Shown: piece by piece, positions 18,750 to 27,222 of the stretch
Position numbering within the stretch: the stretch's first letter is position 1
How the letters are laid out: each line of letters opens with the position of its first letter
Source: Ralstonia pickettii
GTDB taxonomy: Bacteria > Pseudomonadota > Gammaproteobacteria > Burkholderiales > Burkholderiaceae
Assembly (NCBI RefSeq): GCF_001699815.1
Contig: NZ_MCGB01000056.1
Location: forward strand, 1-35,945
DNA length: 35,945 nt
Reading direction: 5' to 3'
The notes under the pieces: model-generated
What the model was told of the DNA's origin: nothing
Seen by the model: the letters and a program-made list of their open reading frames with translations, nothing else
Databases searched by the model: none
Made by a program: the position numbers and the translations under genes

Positions 18750-18771
18750 CACTGGTCTGCATATCCCAGTG
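18750..18771. promoter_or_regulatory. Inverted repeat upstream of the CoA-transferase gene
   Basis: CACTGG-N10-CCAGTG is a perfect 6-bp dyad, 85 bases before the CoA-transferase start. The 16-base centre-to-centre arm spacing suits a dimeric regulator. The LysR gene at 20424 is the nearest regulator, lying downstream and convergent, so the link is speculative. Confidence 0.4.
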
Positions 18772-18856
18772 AATAGGCCGAGACCTGCTGACGGGGCGCC
18801 CTACATCACAACAAGAAGCGCCAAAGTCAGGCTCGGCGAAGTACCAAGGAGACGAG

Positions 18857-20404
18857 ATGACCTCTGATATTGGCGGCCGCATTCGCCTGCAATCCCTGCT
18901 GGACAAAGTGGTGTCTGCGGACGAAGCCGCGACCCTGATCCACGATGGCATGACGGTCGGCATGAGCGGTTTCACCCGTGCCGGCGACTGCAAGGCCGTG
19001 CCGTTTGCCCTGGCCCGGCGTGCCGCGCACGAGCCGCTGCGCATTACCCTGATGACCGGCGCCTCGCTGGGTAACGACATTGACAAGGTATTGGCCGAAG
19101 CCGATGTGATTGCCCGTCGCCTGCCGTTCCAGGCCGATGCCACCCTTCGGCGCAAGATCAACGCAGGCGAGGTCATGTTCATTGACCAGCACTTGTCGGA
19201 AACCGTCGAGCAACTGCGTTCGCGGCAGATTGCACCGCTGGATGTGGCGGTTGTCGAAGCCACGGCCATCACCGAGAACGGCGGCATCGTGCCGACTACG
19301 TCGGTCGGTAATTCCGCAAGTTTCGCGGTGCTGGCGAAGCAGGTGATCGTCGAGATCAACCTGAACATGCCCGCCAATCTGGAAGGGCTGCACGATATCT
19401 TCTTTCCGGTGCAGCGGCCCTATCGCCAGCCGATTCCACTCATTGCAGCGGAGCAGCGCATCGGCCTGCCGTCTATCCCGATCGATCCGCGCAAGATCGC
19501 TGCCATCGTCATCACGGGGCAGGACGACAGCCCGTCCAACGTGTTGCCGCCCGATGCGGAGACCAATGCCATCGCGGGGCATCTGAACGCATTCCTGGCG
19601 CGCGAGGTGCGCACGGGCCGTCTTTCGCCCACGCTGCAGCCGCTGCAGGCGGGTATCGGAACGATCTCCAACGCGGTCCTGCATGGCTTCATCGACTCGC
19701 CGTTCCATGACCTCAAGATGTATTCGGAGGTTTTGCAGGACAGCTCCATCGAGCTGCTCGACTCGGGCAAGCTGGCGTTTGCCTCGGCCTCGTCGATCAC
19801 GCTGTCACGCCCGGTCTACAAGCGGTTTCTGTCAGAACTGGAACGCTACAAGACGCGGGTGATTCTGCGACCGCAGGAGATCAGCAACCACCCGGAAGTG
19901 ATCCGCCGGTTGGGCCTGATCACCATCAATACCGCGCTGGAATGCGATATCTACGGCAACGTGAATTCGACGCACGTGGGCGGAACGCACATGATGAACG
20001 GCATCGGCGGCTCGGGCGACTTCGCGCGCAACGCGCATCTGTCAGTCTTCGTGACCAAGTCATTGGCCAAGGCCGGCGACATCTCGAGCATCGTGCCGAT
20101 GGTCTCGCATGTGGACCATACCGAACACGACGTCGACATCATCGTTACCGAACATGGACTGGCCGATCTGCGCGGGTTGGCGCCGCGCGAGCGTGCTGTG
20201 CAGATCATCAGCAACTGCGCTGATCCGCGCTACCGCGAGCTGCTGCGCGACTACGTTGTGCGCGCGCAGCGGCGCGGCGGGCATACGCCCCACCTCCTGG
20301 AGGAGGCGCTGGCCTGGCATGTCCGGTTTCGCGACCAGGGCTCGATGGCCTCAGCCGGGCTCACAGGTGAAAGTCTGCTCCCGGAACCCGCCCTCAGCGC
20401 TTGA
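18857..20404 (+). CDS. Acetyl-CoA hydrolase/CoA transferase (propionyl-CoA:succinate CoA-transferase-like)
   Basis: A 515-residue class I CoA-transferase of the Cat1/ScpC family. The catalytic glutamate is Glu291 in MYSEVLQDS; the glycine-rich MNGIGGSGDF and the block STHVGGTHMMNGIGGSGDFA, VPMVSHVDHTEHDV and EHGLADLRGL are near-identical in E. coli ScpC (propionyl-CoA:succinate CoA transferase) and in acetate-using succinyl-CoA:acetate CoA-transferases. It transfers CoA between short acyl groups, and which acid pair is used cannot be told from sequence. The start has AAGGAG, 5 bases upstream. It is a single-gene unit converging on a LysR gene with 19 bases between stops. Confidence 0.9.
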   Translation: MTSDIGGRIRLQSLLDKVVSADEAATLIHDGMTVGMSGFTRAGDCKAVPFALARRAAHEPLRITLMTGASLGNDIDKVLAEADVIARRLPFQADATLRRKINAGEVMFIDQHLSETVEQLRSRQIAPLDVAVVEATAITENGGIVPTTSVGNSASFAVLAKQVIVEINLNMPANLEGLHDIFFPVQRPYRQPIPLIAAEQRIGLPSIPIDPRKIAAIVITGQDDSPSNVLPPDAETNAIAGHLNAFLAREVRTGRLSPTLQPLQAGIGTISNAVLHGFIDSPFHDLKMYSEVLQDSSIELLDSGKLAFASASSITLSRPVYKRFLSELERYKTRVILRPQEISNHPEVIRRLGLITINTALECDIYGNVNSTHVGGTHMMNGIGGSGDFARNAHLSVFVTKSLAKAGDISSIVPMVSHVDHTEHDVDIIVTEHGLADLRGLAPRERAVQIISNCADPRYRELLRDYVVRAQRRGGHTPHLLEEALAWHVRFRDQGSMASAGLTGESLLPEPALSA

Positions 20405-20423
20405 CGCGCGTCGCAGCCGCTGC

Positions 20424-21317
20424 TCAGGCGCCGAGCACTTCCTGGCACGTCGCGAGCCACGCGCGAGCGGCGTGCGACAGGTAGCGGCCGGGCGACCACA
20501 GGTGCGCGAGCGCCCAATCCATGTCGGGGGCGGTCAGGCGTGCCACGGCCAGCTTGTCACGGTTCGCGAGGTTGGCCACCAGCGGCTGCGGCAAAAAAGT
20601 CGTGCCCAGTCCCGCAGCGGCCATCGAGGCGAGGAATTCCCAATGCCCGCTCCGCGCAGCGATGTGCGGCTCGATACGGGCTTCGAGAAAGGCCTGTCGC
20701 AGCTTGCGCGTCAGGGAGAAATCCTCGGCCAGCAATAGCAGCGGTTCGTCGCGCAGTGCCGTGAGGGTGACGGTCCTGCCTTTGGCCCATTTCGCTTTGC
20801 GCGGTCCCACCACCCAGATCGGATACTTTGCAAACTGTCGCGTGGCGAGTTCGAGCCCACTATCGCCGGGCAGAACGGTGGCGCCCACTTCCAGTTCGCC
20901 GCTGGCCACCTGCTGTTCCACCGTTTTGCCGCCGTACTCTGCCAAGTTCAGTACCAGATTCGGATAACGCTGACGAAACGCGCTCACGACGGGCGAAAAG
21001 AACAGATTCACCATCGGTGGGATGCCGACCGTCAGTTCGCCCCGTCCGAGCGAGGACAGATCAGCGACTTCAAGCGTCAGCCTGTGCACCACGCCCAGCG
21101 TTTCCTGCCCGCGTGCGTACACGACCCGGCCCACGTCAGTGAGCCGCACCTGCCGGCCTTCGCGGATCAGCAGCGGCTGGCCGACCTCGTTTTCGAGCTG
21201 ACGCACCATCTTGCTGATGGTGGACTGTGTCACCGAGAGCGAGCTCGCCGCCTGCGTGAAGCTCTGCAGCCGCGCGGTTTCGACAAAGTAACGAAGGGCT
21301 CGGATATCGATGGGCAT
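20424..21317 (-). CDS. LysR-family transcriptional regulator
   Basis: A 297-residue LysR protein, with the HTH in residues 1-62 (DIRALRYFVETARLQSFTQAASSL and SVTQSTISKMVRQLENEVG) and an effector domain beginning GELTVGIPPMVNLFFSPVV, a CidR/CynR-like type. Its subgroup includes regulators of acetate and organic acid metabolism, which would fit the convergent CoA-transferase neighbour, but the genes do not share a promoter. A 15-base palindrome (21342-21356) lies 24 bases upstream of its start. Confidence 0.9.
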   Translation of the reverse strand: MPIDIRALRYFVETARLQSFTQAASSLSVTQSTISKMVRQLENEVGQPLLIREGRQVRLTDVGRVVYARGQETLGVVHRLTLEVADLSSLGRGELTVGIPPMVNLFFSPVVSAFRQRYPNLVLNLAEYGGKTVEQQVASGELEVGATVLPGDSGLELATRQFAKYPIWVVGPRKAKWAKGRTVTLTALRDEPLLLLAEDFSLTRKLRQAFLEARIEPHIAARSGHWEFLASMAAAGLGTTFLPQPLVANLANRDKLAVARLTAPDMDWALAHLWSPGRYLSHAARAWLATCQEVLGA

Positions 21318-21341
21318 GGACGGACCTTAGCCATGAAGCAC

Positions 21342-21356
21342 GCGAATGGAATTCGC
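21342..21356. promoter_or_regulatory. Palindrome upstream of the LysR gene
   Basis: GCGAAT-GGA-ATTCGC is a perfect 6-bp dyad 24 bases from the LysR start codon, the usual place for an autoregulatory LysR site. No T-N11-A core coincides with its centre, so the assignment is weak. Confidence 0.35.
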
Positions 21357-21454
21357 CATGGTAATGAAGTTTTCCCACTCCACGACGCGATGGCCTCAAC
21401 ATCGTGCGGGCCTGTGTGTGCATGTCTGATGGACACGCGCACGCAACGGCACTC

Positions 21455-21488
21455 GACAAAAGAAAGGCGGCTCATGCGGCCGCCTTTC
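21455..21488 (-). terminator. Terminator of the hypothetical gene at 21512
   Basis: Read leftward, GAAAGGCGGC and GCCGCCTTTC (21462-21471 with 21479-21488) form a 10-bp perfect stem with a 7-base loop followed by TTTTGTC. It starts 24 bases after the stop of the leftward gene. Confidence 0.8.
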
Positions 21489-21511
21489 ATGCAGTCCGGC
21501 ATACGTTGCAG

Positions 21512-22027
21512 TCAGCCTGTTGCCTCGTCGATCAGCAGATCCAGCTGGGCGATCAGGTTGCTGGTCTCGGGCTCGCCGCGCGTTTTGCTGAGGGCTGCCT
21601 TGAGCGTGTCGCGCAGGGCGACGAGTTCTGCGACGTTGCCGGCTTTCTCCACCTTCATCTCCAGCAGATAGCCGCGCAGGCCGAGATACCGGCTGATGGT
21701 TTCGGTATAGAAGCGATAGAGGCGTTGATAGCCTTCGGCGGCCGGCTCTTTTGAAGAGTCGACGGGGGCGGGCACGGATGCAGCGGCCGGCTCCACCTTT
21801 GCCGTGGTCGCCATGGGCATGTGCGGGCGGATATACCCCCCTCCCTCCAGCTCGTCGAATACCGCTTGCGTCATGCCGAGCGGCTGAAGCTGCACGAGGA
21901 TGTCGTCGCAGGTTTTCTCGCCATTGATCATCAGGAGCACCGCGCGGTGACGCTGGTCGAGGTGGTTCGCGCGCGTTCGGATCTCGTCCTGACCTTTTTC
22001 GGTCTTCTGATAGATGCGGGTGGTCAT
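21512..22027 (-). CDS. Hypothetical protein with winged-helix-like N-terminus
   Basis: A 171-residue soluble protein. Residues 1-70 (TRIYQKTEKGQDEIRTRANHLDQRHRAVLLMINGEKT) look like a compact winged-helix-type domain found at the N-terminus of several Burkholderiales proteins of unknown function; a Pro/Ala-rich linker about residues 75-97 leads to a helical C-terminal half (YQRLYRFYTETISRYLGLRGYLLEMKVEKAG). No catalytic motif is visible. The ATG at 22025-22027 is preceded by GGGAG, 6 bases away, and is preferred to a frame extension that adds 43 unsupported residues. It is divergent from the aldehyde dehydrogenase gene and ends at a good terminator. Confidence 0.75.
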   Translation of the reverse strand: MTTRIYQKTEKGQDEIRTRANHLDQRHRAVLLMINGEKTCDDILVQLQPLGMTQAVFDELEGGGYIRPHMPMATTAKVEPAAASVPAPVDSSKEPAAEGYQRLYRFYTETISRYLGLRGYLLEMKVEKAGNVAELVALRDTLKAALSKTRGEPETSNLIAQLDLLIDEATG

Positions 22028-22175
22028 GGTCGTCTCCCTCGGCCGGCGCGTCTGCGGTGTGCGCTCTGGTGGCTCTACAATAGACCGATCATAACCGCCC
22101 GGGGGCGATGTAGGGCTCAGTCGCAACCCGGATAGCACAACGCGCAAATCGCGCATCCACCAGAGCGAGACGACC
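22028..22175. repeat. Interrupted 19-bp inverted repeat spanning a divergent intergenic region
   Basis: The right arm (22157-22175) is CCACCAGAGCG joined to GAGACGACC. Its reverse complement appears on the left in two pieces, GGTCGTCTC (22028-22036) and CGCTCTGGTGG (22062-22072), separated by about 25 bases. The arms sit at the two gene starts, and GAGACGACC contributes to both ribosome-binding regions. This suggests an old inverted duplication of a gene-start region with a later insertion in the left arm. Confidence 0.6.
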
Positions 22176-22179
22176 GACG

Positions 22180-23616
22180 ATGCAGCAACGCGACAAGCTT
22201 TTTATCAATGGCAAGTGGGTGGCGCCGCAGGGCAAGGGCGTCATTGAAGTGATTCATTCGGCCACGGAAGCCGTGATGGGGACCATTCCCGAAGGCAGCG
22301 CGGCCGACGCGGAAGCCGCCGTGGCCGCCGCGCGCGCCGCATTTGATGACTGGGCTGCCACGCCCGTGACCAAGCGCGCCGAATACATCCAGAAGATTGC
22401 CGACGGCCTGCATGCCCGCAGCGAAGAGCTGGCGCAGCTGATTGCCGGCGAAGTCGGCATGCCGATCAAGCTGGCGCGTGCCATCCAGGTGGGCGGCCCG
22501 GTCTACAACTGGGGCAATTTCGCCAAGCTGCTCAGCACGTTTGAATTTGAAGAGCACGTCGGCAACTCGCTGGTGGTGCGCGAGCCCGTGGGCGTGGTGG
22601 GCGCCATCACGCCGTGGAACTACCCGCTCAACCAGATCACGCTGAAGGTTGCGCCCGCGCTGGCGGCCGGCTGCACGGTGGTGCTCAAGCCGTCGGAAGT
22701 GGCACCGCTCAACGCGTTCGTGCTGGCGGAAGTCATTGAAGAAGCCGGCTTGCCGCCGGGCGTGTTCAACCTTGTCACCGGCTATGGCCCGGTGGTGGGC
22801 GAGGTGCTGGCAAGCGACCCGGAGGTCGACATGGTGTCGTTCACGGGCTCCACGCGTGCGGGCAAGCGCGTGGCGGAACTCGCATCGCAGTCGGTCAAGC
22901 GGGTGGCGCTGGAGCTGGGCGGCAAGTCGGCCTCGGTGATCCTGGATGACGCGGACCTGGCATCGGCGGTCAAGGGCACGCTGTCGGCGTGTTTCCTGAA
23001 CTCCGGGCAGACGTGCTCGGCGCACACGCGCATGCTGGTGCCGCGTGCCAAGTATGAAGAAGTGAAGGCGCTGGCCGCGCAGTTTGCCGCTGCCTACGTG
23101 CCGGGCGATCCGGCGCAGGAATCGACGCGCCTGGGGCCGCTCATCTCTGCCGTGCAGCGCGACCGCGTGCTGGGCTACATCCGCAAGGGGCTGGAGGAGG
23201 GCGCGGAACTCATTACCGGGGGCGCCGACGCGCCGGAAGGCCTGTCCACCGGTTACTTTGTCAAGCCGACGGTGCTGGGTAACGTGAAGACCACCGACAC
23301 CGTGGCGCGCGAAGAGATCTTCGGCCCTGTGCTGACCGTGATCTGCTACGACGACGAGGAAGAGGCCGTCCGCATTGCCAACGACAGCATCTACGGCCTG
23401 GGCGGCGGTGTGTGGTCGGGCGACGAGGCGCGGGCGATTCGCGTGGCGCGGCGCATTCGCACGGGCCAGGTCAATATCAACGGCGGGCCGTTCAACATGC
23501 AGGCGCCGTTTGGCGGCTACAAGCAATCCGGCAACGGGCGCGAGAACGGCAAGTACGGCCTGGAGGAGTTCCTGGAGTACAAGGCGCTGCAACTCAATCC
23601 CGCCAAGACGGCCTGA
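22180..23616 (+). CDS. NAD(P)-dependent aldehyde dehydrogenase
   Basis: A 478-residue aldehyde dehydrogenase superfamily enzyme oxidising an aldehyde to its acid. All family residues are present: Asn147 (TPWNYPL), Lys170 (VLKPSE), Glu245 (LELGGKS) and nucleophile Cys279 ([11 protein letters not shown]), plus EEIFGPVL and the C-terminal [15 protein letters not shown]. The bacterial subgroup covers short aliphatic and aromatic aldehydes, so the substrate is open. The start is set by the conserved [11 protein letters not shown] strand. It is a single-gene unit closed by a strong terminator. Confidence 0.92.
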   Translation: MQQRDKLFINGKWVAPQGKGVIEVIHSATEAVMGTIPEGSAADAEAAVAAARAAFDDWAATPVTKRAEYIQKIADGLHARSEELAQLIAGEVGMPIKLARAIQVGGPVYNWGNFAKLLSTFEFEEHVGNSLVVREPVGVVGAITPWNYPLNQITLKVAPALAAGCTVVLKPSEVAPLNAFVLAEVIEEAGLPPGVFNLVTGYGPVVGEVLASDPEVDMVSFTGSTRAGKRVAELASQSVKRVALELGGKSASVILDDADLASAVKGTLSACFLNSGQTCSAHTRMLVPRAKYEEVKALAAQFAAAYVPGDPAQESTRLGPLISAVQRDRVLGYIRKGLEEGAELITGGADAPEGLSTGYFVKPTVLGNVKTTDTVAREEIFGPVLTVICYDDEEEAVRIANDSIYGLGGGVWSGDEARAIRVARRIRTGQVNINGGPFNMQAPFGGYKQSGNGRENGKYGLEEFLEYKALQLNPAKTA

Positions 23617-23638
23617 TCTGCCCCACGTGCAGCACCAA

Positions 23639-23667
23639 TGAAAAACCCGGCCTCGGCCGGGTTTTTT
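23639..23667. terminator. Bidirectional terminator between aldehyde dehydrogenase and DUF1289 genes
   Basis: AAAACCCGGC-CTCG-GCCGGGTTTT, a 10-bp perfect stem flanked by A and T runs on both sides, lies between convergent genes (stops at 23616 and 23686) and can serve either strand. Confidence 0.88.
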
Positions 23668-23685
23668 GCGTTTGACGCCCTCCGC

Positions 23686-23946
23686 CTACTTGCGGCTGCC
23701 GTCAGCGTTGTAGCCCTGGGCGGTGCCTTCGGCCAGGATGCGCGTCCAGACCGCGTTGCGCTCTTCGTCGGTCATGAAGACCCAGTTGCTGACCTCCAGC
23801 TGCGTGCGCCCGCAGCCTTGGCAGACCTCGTCGAAGAGCGTGGAGCAGATGCCGATGCAGGGGCTGTCTGGGCGGCCCAGCAGGGTGCTGTCGGAAGCAC
23901 TGGTTGCGTCGTCTGGCATGGGGCTGAAAGCAGTCGATTCGGTCAT
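23686..23946 (-). CDS. DUF1289 small cysteine-rich protein
   Basis: An 86-residue protein with the DUF1289 core SPCIGICSTLFDEVCQGCGRT, giving four cysteines in a CX3C-CX2C layout, followed by the conserved EVSNWVFMTDEERNAVW helix. The cysteines probably bind zinc or an iron-sulfur cluster. The function is unknown. On its strand, the sequence just before the start codon contains GGTAAAATACCGG, which offers a -10 element TAAAAT inside a 7-bp dyad (23948-23964). Confidence 0.9.
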   Translation of the reverse strand: MTESTAFSPMPDDATSASDSTLLGRPDSPCIGICSTLFDEVCQGCGRTQLEVSNWVFMTDEERNAVWTRILAEGTAQGYNADGSRK

Positions 23947-23973
23947 GGCCGGTATTTTACCGGCTTCGGCCGG

Positions 23974-23995
23974 ACGTCAGCTGCACGTCAGCTGC
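23974..23995. repeat. 11-bp tandem duplication across the GH15 stop codon
   Basis: ACGTCAGCTGC occurs twice head to tail, followed by a further ACG. The stop codon of the leftward GH15 gene lies at the junction. Because a stop is met within the first unit read, the copy number does not change the protein. Confidence 0.75.
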
Positions 23996-25859
23996 ACGGG
24001 GGTTCCCCAGTGCGCTGGCTGACATGATCGGCCGCCTTGGATAGCGCCAGCGCGGAATTGACCAGCGCGATATGCGAAAACGCTTGCGGGAAGTTGCCAA
24101 CGAGCCGTTGCACGCGTGGGTCGTATTCCTCGGCCAGCAGGCCCACGTCGTTGCGCAGTGCCAGCAGCTTGGCGAAGAGCGCGCGGGCTTCGTCCTGGCG
24201 ACCTTGCATGACGAGGTTGTCGACATACCAGAAGCTGCAGGCCAGGAACACGCCCTCGCCCTGGGGCAGGCCGTCGGTCACGGCTTCGGTGCGGTAGCGG
24301 CGCACGAGGCCATCGACGAGCAGGTCTTCTTCGATGGCCTTGACCGTGCCCTGGATGCGCGGGTCGGATGCCGGCAGAAAACCCACCAGCGGCAGCATGA
24401 GAAGTGCAGCGTCCAGCTCGTGCCCGCCGTAGCTCTGCACGAAGCAGCCACGCGCGGCATTGTAGCCGTGGGCGCAGACCTCCGCGTGGATGCGGTCGCG
24501 CACGGCTCGCCAGCGCTCCACGGGCCCGTCTACATTGAATTGCTCGATGGTTTTGACGGCGCGGTCGAACGCCACCCACGCCATGACCTTGGAATGCGTG
24601 AAATGGCGCGAGGGCCCGCGGATCTCCCAGATGCCTTCGTCGGGCGTCTGCCAGACGCTCTCCAGATGGGTCATCAGCGCGACCTGCAGGCGCCAGGAGG
24701 CATCGTCCCCGTCAAGGCCGCCTTTGCGGGCGATGAAGAGGGCGTCCATCAACTCGCCGTACACATCGAGCTGGAGCTGCAGCGCGGCCGCATTGCCCAC
24801 GCGTACGGGCTGCGCGCCTTCGTAGCCGGGCAGCCAGGGGACGGTCCACTCGCCCAGGCGCCGTTCGCCGGCAATGCCGTACATGATCTGCACTTGTGCG
24901 GGGCTGCCGGCGATGGCGCGTTCGAGCCATTCACGCCAGGAGCGTGCCTCGTTGTAGTAGCCCGCATTCATGAGCGCGAGCAGCGTGAGCGTGGCGTCGC
25001 GCAGCCAGCAGTAGCGGTAGTCCCAGTTGCGCACCCCGCCGAGCTGTTCGGGCAGCGACGTTGTTGGCGCGGCCACGACGCCGCCGGTGCGGTGGTACGT
25101 CAGCGCCTTGAGGGTGATGAGCGAGCGTTCCACTGCTTCGGTCCATTCGCCAGCGCCGTGACAGCGGCCGGACCACGCGCGCCAACGTGCCTCGATGTCG
25201 ACCTGCGCCTCCAGCGCGTCGATGGAGTCGGGCAAGGGCAGGTGCGACGGCGAATACGTCAGCACGAAGGGCATCGCCTCGCTTTCGCTCACGGAAAAAT
25301 CCGCTACGGTGGAGAGATTTTCGCCTCGGATTGGGGCGGCGGTGCGCAGTGTCGTCATGTTGGGCCCGGCCACGGCCCGGAGCACGCAATCGGGCATGTC
25401 GCACCTGCCTTCAGGCGGCGCCCCCGTGACTTCGGACACGCGGCTGACCCACGGTACAGACGCGCCGTAATCGAACCGCAGCGTAAGGTCCATACGCATT
25501 TCGACGGTGCCGGAGAGCCCGCGCACGATGCGGATGAGCTCAGAGGTGTCGTCCCGTGCGCCGGCGATGCCGGGCAAGCGGGCCGTCATCAGGTCGGTCA
25601 CGCTGGCGGAACCGGTGTCGGTCTCGAAGACGGTCTCCAGCACGAGCGTGCCAGGCAGGTAGCGTCGGCGCGTGGCGCGGACCTCGCCTTGCGGAGCGAT
25701 GCGCCACCGGCCGTGGTCCGGCGTGCCAAGCAGCGCGGCAAAACAGGCGCCTGAATCGAACCGAGGCCAGCACAGCCAATCGATGGAGCCGTCGCGCGAA
25801 ACCAGTGCCGCGGTTTCACAATCGCCAATCAACGCGTAATCTTCAATTCTTGAGGGCAT
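23988..25859 (-). CDS. GH15 glucoamylase/trehalase-like glycoside hydrolase
   Basis: A 623-residue protein with the bacterial GH15 layout: an N-terminal beta-sandwich (residues about 1-240, starting MPSRIEDYALIGDCETAALV) and an (alpha/alpha)6 barrel. GGVRNWDYRYCWLRDATLTL is the substrate-binding block; PDEGIWEIRG (about 406-414) supplies the general acid and GLPQGEGVFLACSFWYVD (Glu near 535) the general base. Relatives release glucose from alpha-glucans, trehalose or isomaltose. No signal peptide is present, so the enzyme is cytoplasmic. The start at 25859 matches the family; the frame runs 88 codons further but there overlaps the divergent DUF2252 gene. Only 37 bases separate the two starts. 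Confidence 0.9.
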   Translation of the reverse strand: MPSRIEDYALIGDCETAALVSRDGSIDWLCWPRFDSGACFAALLGTPDHGRWRIAPQGEVRATRRRYLPGTLVLETVFETDTGSASVTDLMTARLPGIAGARDDTSELIRIVRGLSGTVEMRMDLTLRFDYGASVPWVSRVSEVTGAPPEGRCDMPDCVLRAVAGPNMTTLRTAAPIRGENLSTVADFSVSESEAMPFVLTYSPSHLPLPDSIDALEAQVDIEARWRAWSGRCHGAGEWTEAVERSLITLKALTYHRTGGVVAAPTTSLPEQLGGVRNWDYRYCWLRDATLTLLALMNAGYYNEARSWREWLERAIAGSPAQVQIMYGIAGERRLGEWTVPWLPGYEGAQPVRVGNAAALQLQLDVYGELMDALFIARKGGLDGDDASWRLQVALMTHLESVWQTPDEGIWEIRGPSRHFTHSKVMAWVAFDRAVKTIEQFNVDGPVERWRAVRDRIHAEVCAHGYNAARGCFVQSYGGHELDAALLMLPLVGFLPASDPRIQGTVKAIEEDLLVDGLVRRYRTEAVTDGLPQGEGVFLACSFWYVDNLVMQGRQDEARALFAKLLALRNDVGLLAEEYDPRVQRLVGNFPQAFSHIALVNSALALSKAADHVSQRTGEPPCS

Positions 25860-25896
25860 TGCACTCCACTCCACGTACTTCAACGAGGCCGAGACC

Positions 25897-27144
25897 ATGC
25901 ATGAAACCACCCGTATCCTTCTTGAATACAACGCTGGGCGTGATCCGGAAAGGCTCACCCGAAAACTGGATGCCATTGCCGCCGACCCGTTTTCATTCTT
26001 TCGCGGCACCAACAACCTGTACGCCGCGTCGCTGGCCGATGCTGCCTTGCTGCACGACGCACCCCGCACGCTGGTCTGCGGCGACCTCCACCTTGAAAAC
26101 TTCGGCAGCTTCAAGGGCGACAACGGCCTGGTCTACTTCGACATGAACGACTTTGACGAAGCCCTCGCCGCGCCGTTTACGGTCGACCTGGTGCGCGTGC
26201 TGTCGAGCCTGCAGGTTGCCGCCTATGGCTGGAAACTGGCCGACGAAGATGCCAACAACCTGTGCCGCCGCTTTCTGGACACGTACGCCGCGGCGCTGGT
26301 CGATGGCAAGCCGCGCTGGGTGGAGCGCGCCACCGCCACCGGTATCGTGCGCGACCTGCTGCGCGGCCTGCGCAAGCGCAATCGCGCCGCCTACCTCGCG
26401 CAACGCACCGAGCGCGATGGCAACCAAATCCACCTGCGCATCGACGGCCGCCACACCTTGCGGGCTAGCAAGGATGAGGCCCGCCGCGCACGCCGCATCC
26501 TGCAGGCCTATGGCGAGCAGGGCAATGGCACCAGCAGGGGTAGCCACAACCAGCGCTTTATCGCCATCGATGTGGCGCGGCGCATTGCCGGCACCGGCAG
26601 TCTGGGGCTGGAGCGCTATTCCGTGCTTGCGCGCCCGGAGAACGACCCCGCCACGCTGCGGCTGATCGACATCAAGCTTTCCATTCCGAGCGTCTGGGCC
26701 GATACGCTCGGCAACGCGTGCAGCGTGGCACCGTGGCACAGCGAAGCCGGCCGCGTGGTGGACATTCAGCGCCTGTCGCAGGCCATCTCGCCGGCGCTGC
26801 TGCGTGGCGTCGTTTACGGGGCCAAGGGCGAGAAGCCCAAGTCGTACGTTGTCAAAAGCCTGCAGCCGACCGCGGACCGTGTGGCGCTTGGCTCCGGCAA
26901 GAACGTGGTCGCCAATCTGGACGATGCGCTGCAGACCATGGCGCACGTGGCGGCCTGGTGCCATCTGCGCGGCTGTGGCCGCCACGGGACGGATCTCGTG
27001 GAAAAGGTGCAGGACTACGCGGCCGGCACGGCGTGGCGCAAATCGGCGCTGAAGCTGGCGGCGCACGGCCGCAAGGTGTCGTTGAAGCAATGGGCCGAGT
27101 TTGCTGAGGACTACCGCGAGGCGCGTGGTGACAAGGCCGCTTAA
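25897..27144 (+). CDS. DUF2252 protein with kinase-like motif
   Basis: A 415-residue DUF2252 protein. It begins with PFSFFRGTNNLY and carries GDLHLENFG (residues 62-70) and YFDMNDFDEAL (80-90), which look like the catalytic loop and metal-binding aspartate of aminoglycoside-phosphotransferase-like kinases. LKLAAHGRKVSLKQWAEFAEDYREAR near the C-terminus is typical. The substrate is unknown. The gene is divergent from the GH15 gene with a 37-base gap; a shared control region must overlap coding sequence. A sugar phosphotransferase acting on the glucose released by the neighbour is possible but is inference. Confidence 0.88.
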   Translation: MHETTRILLEYNAGRDPERLTRKLDAIAADPFSFFRGTNNLYAASLADAALLHDAPRTLVCGDLHLENFGSFKGDNGLVYFDMNDFDEALAAPFTVDLVRVLSSLQVAAYGWKLADEDANNLCRRFLDTYAAALVDGKPRWVERATATGIVRDLLRGLRKRNRAAYLAQRTERDGNQIHLRIDGRHTLRASKDEARRARRILQAYGEQGNGTSRGSHNQRFIAIDVARRIAGTGSLGLERYSVLARPENDPATLRLIDIKLSIPSVWADTLGNACSVAPWHSEAGRVVDIQRLSQAISPALLRGVVYGAKGEKPKSYVVKSLQPTADRVALGSGKNVVANLDDALQTMAHVAAWCHLRGCGRHGTDLVEKVQDYAAGTAWRKSALKLAAHGRKVSLKQWAEFAEDYREARGDKAA

Positions 27145-27222
27145 GTGCGTGGCGTAAGTGCGGGATAGCGCGCCATTGACGGCAGGTGCGTGAGTCCCAT
27201 TTGAAACCCCTGTGAGATCGCA

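Larger units (their letters stand above)
18535..18856. other. Intergenic region between the decarboxylase-like and CoA-transferase genes
   Basis: These 322 bases hold a strong terminator (18610-18641), an AT-richer stretch near 18700-18722 and a 22-base inverted repeat (18750-18771). I see no open frame with a ribosome site and no RNA gene. Transcription of the CoA transferase presumably begins in the second half, but I could not place convincing -35 and -10 boxes. Confidence 0.5.

Noticed and set aside
24072-25754. 560-codon rightward open frame opposite the GH15 gene
   Set aside because: GH15 catalytic blocks are intact on the other strand; this frame has no recognisable domain.
25860-26123. 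N-terminal extension of the GH15 protein by 88 residues
   Set aside because: The extra residues overlap the divergent DUF2252 coding region and precede the family's usual start MPSRIEDYALIG.
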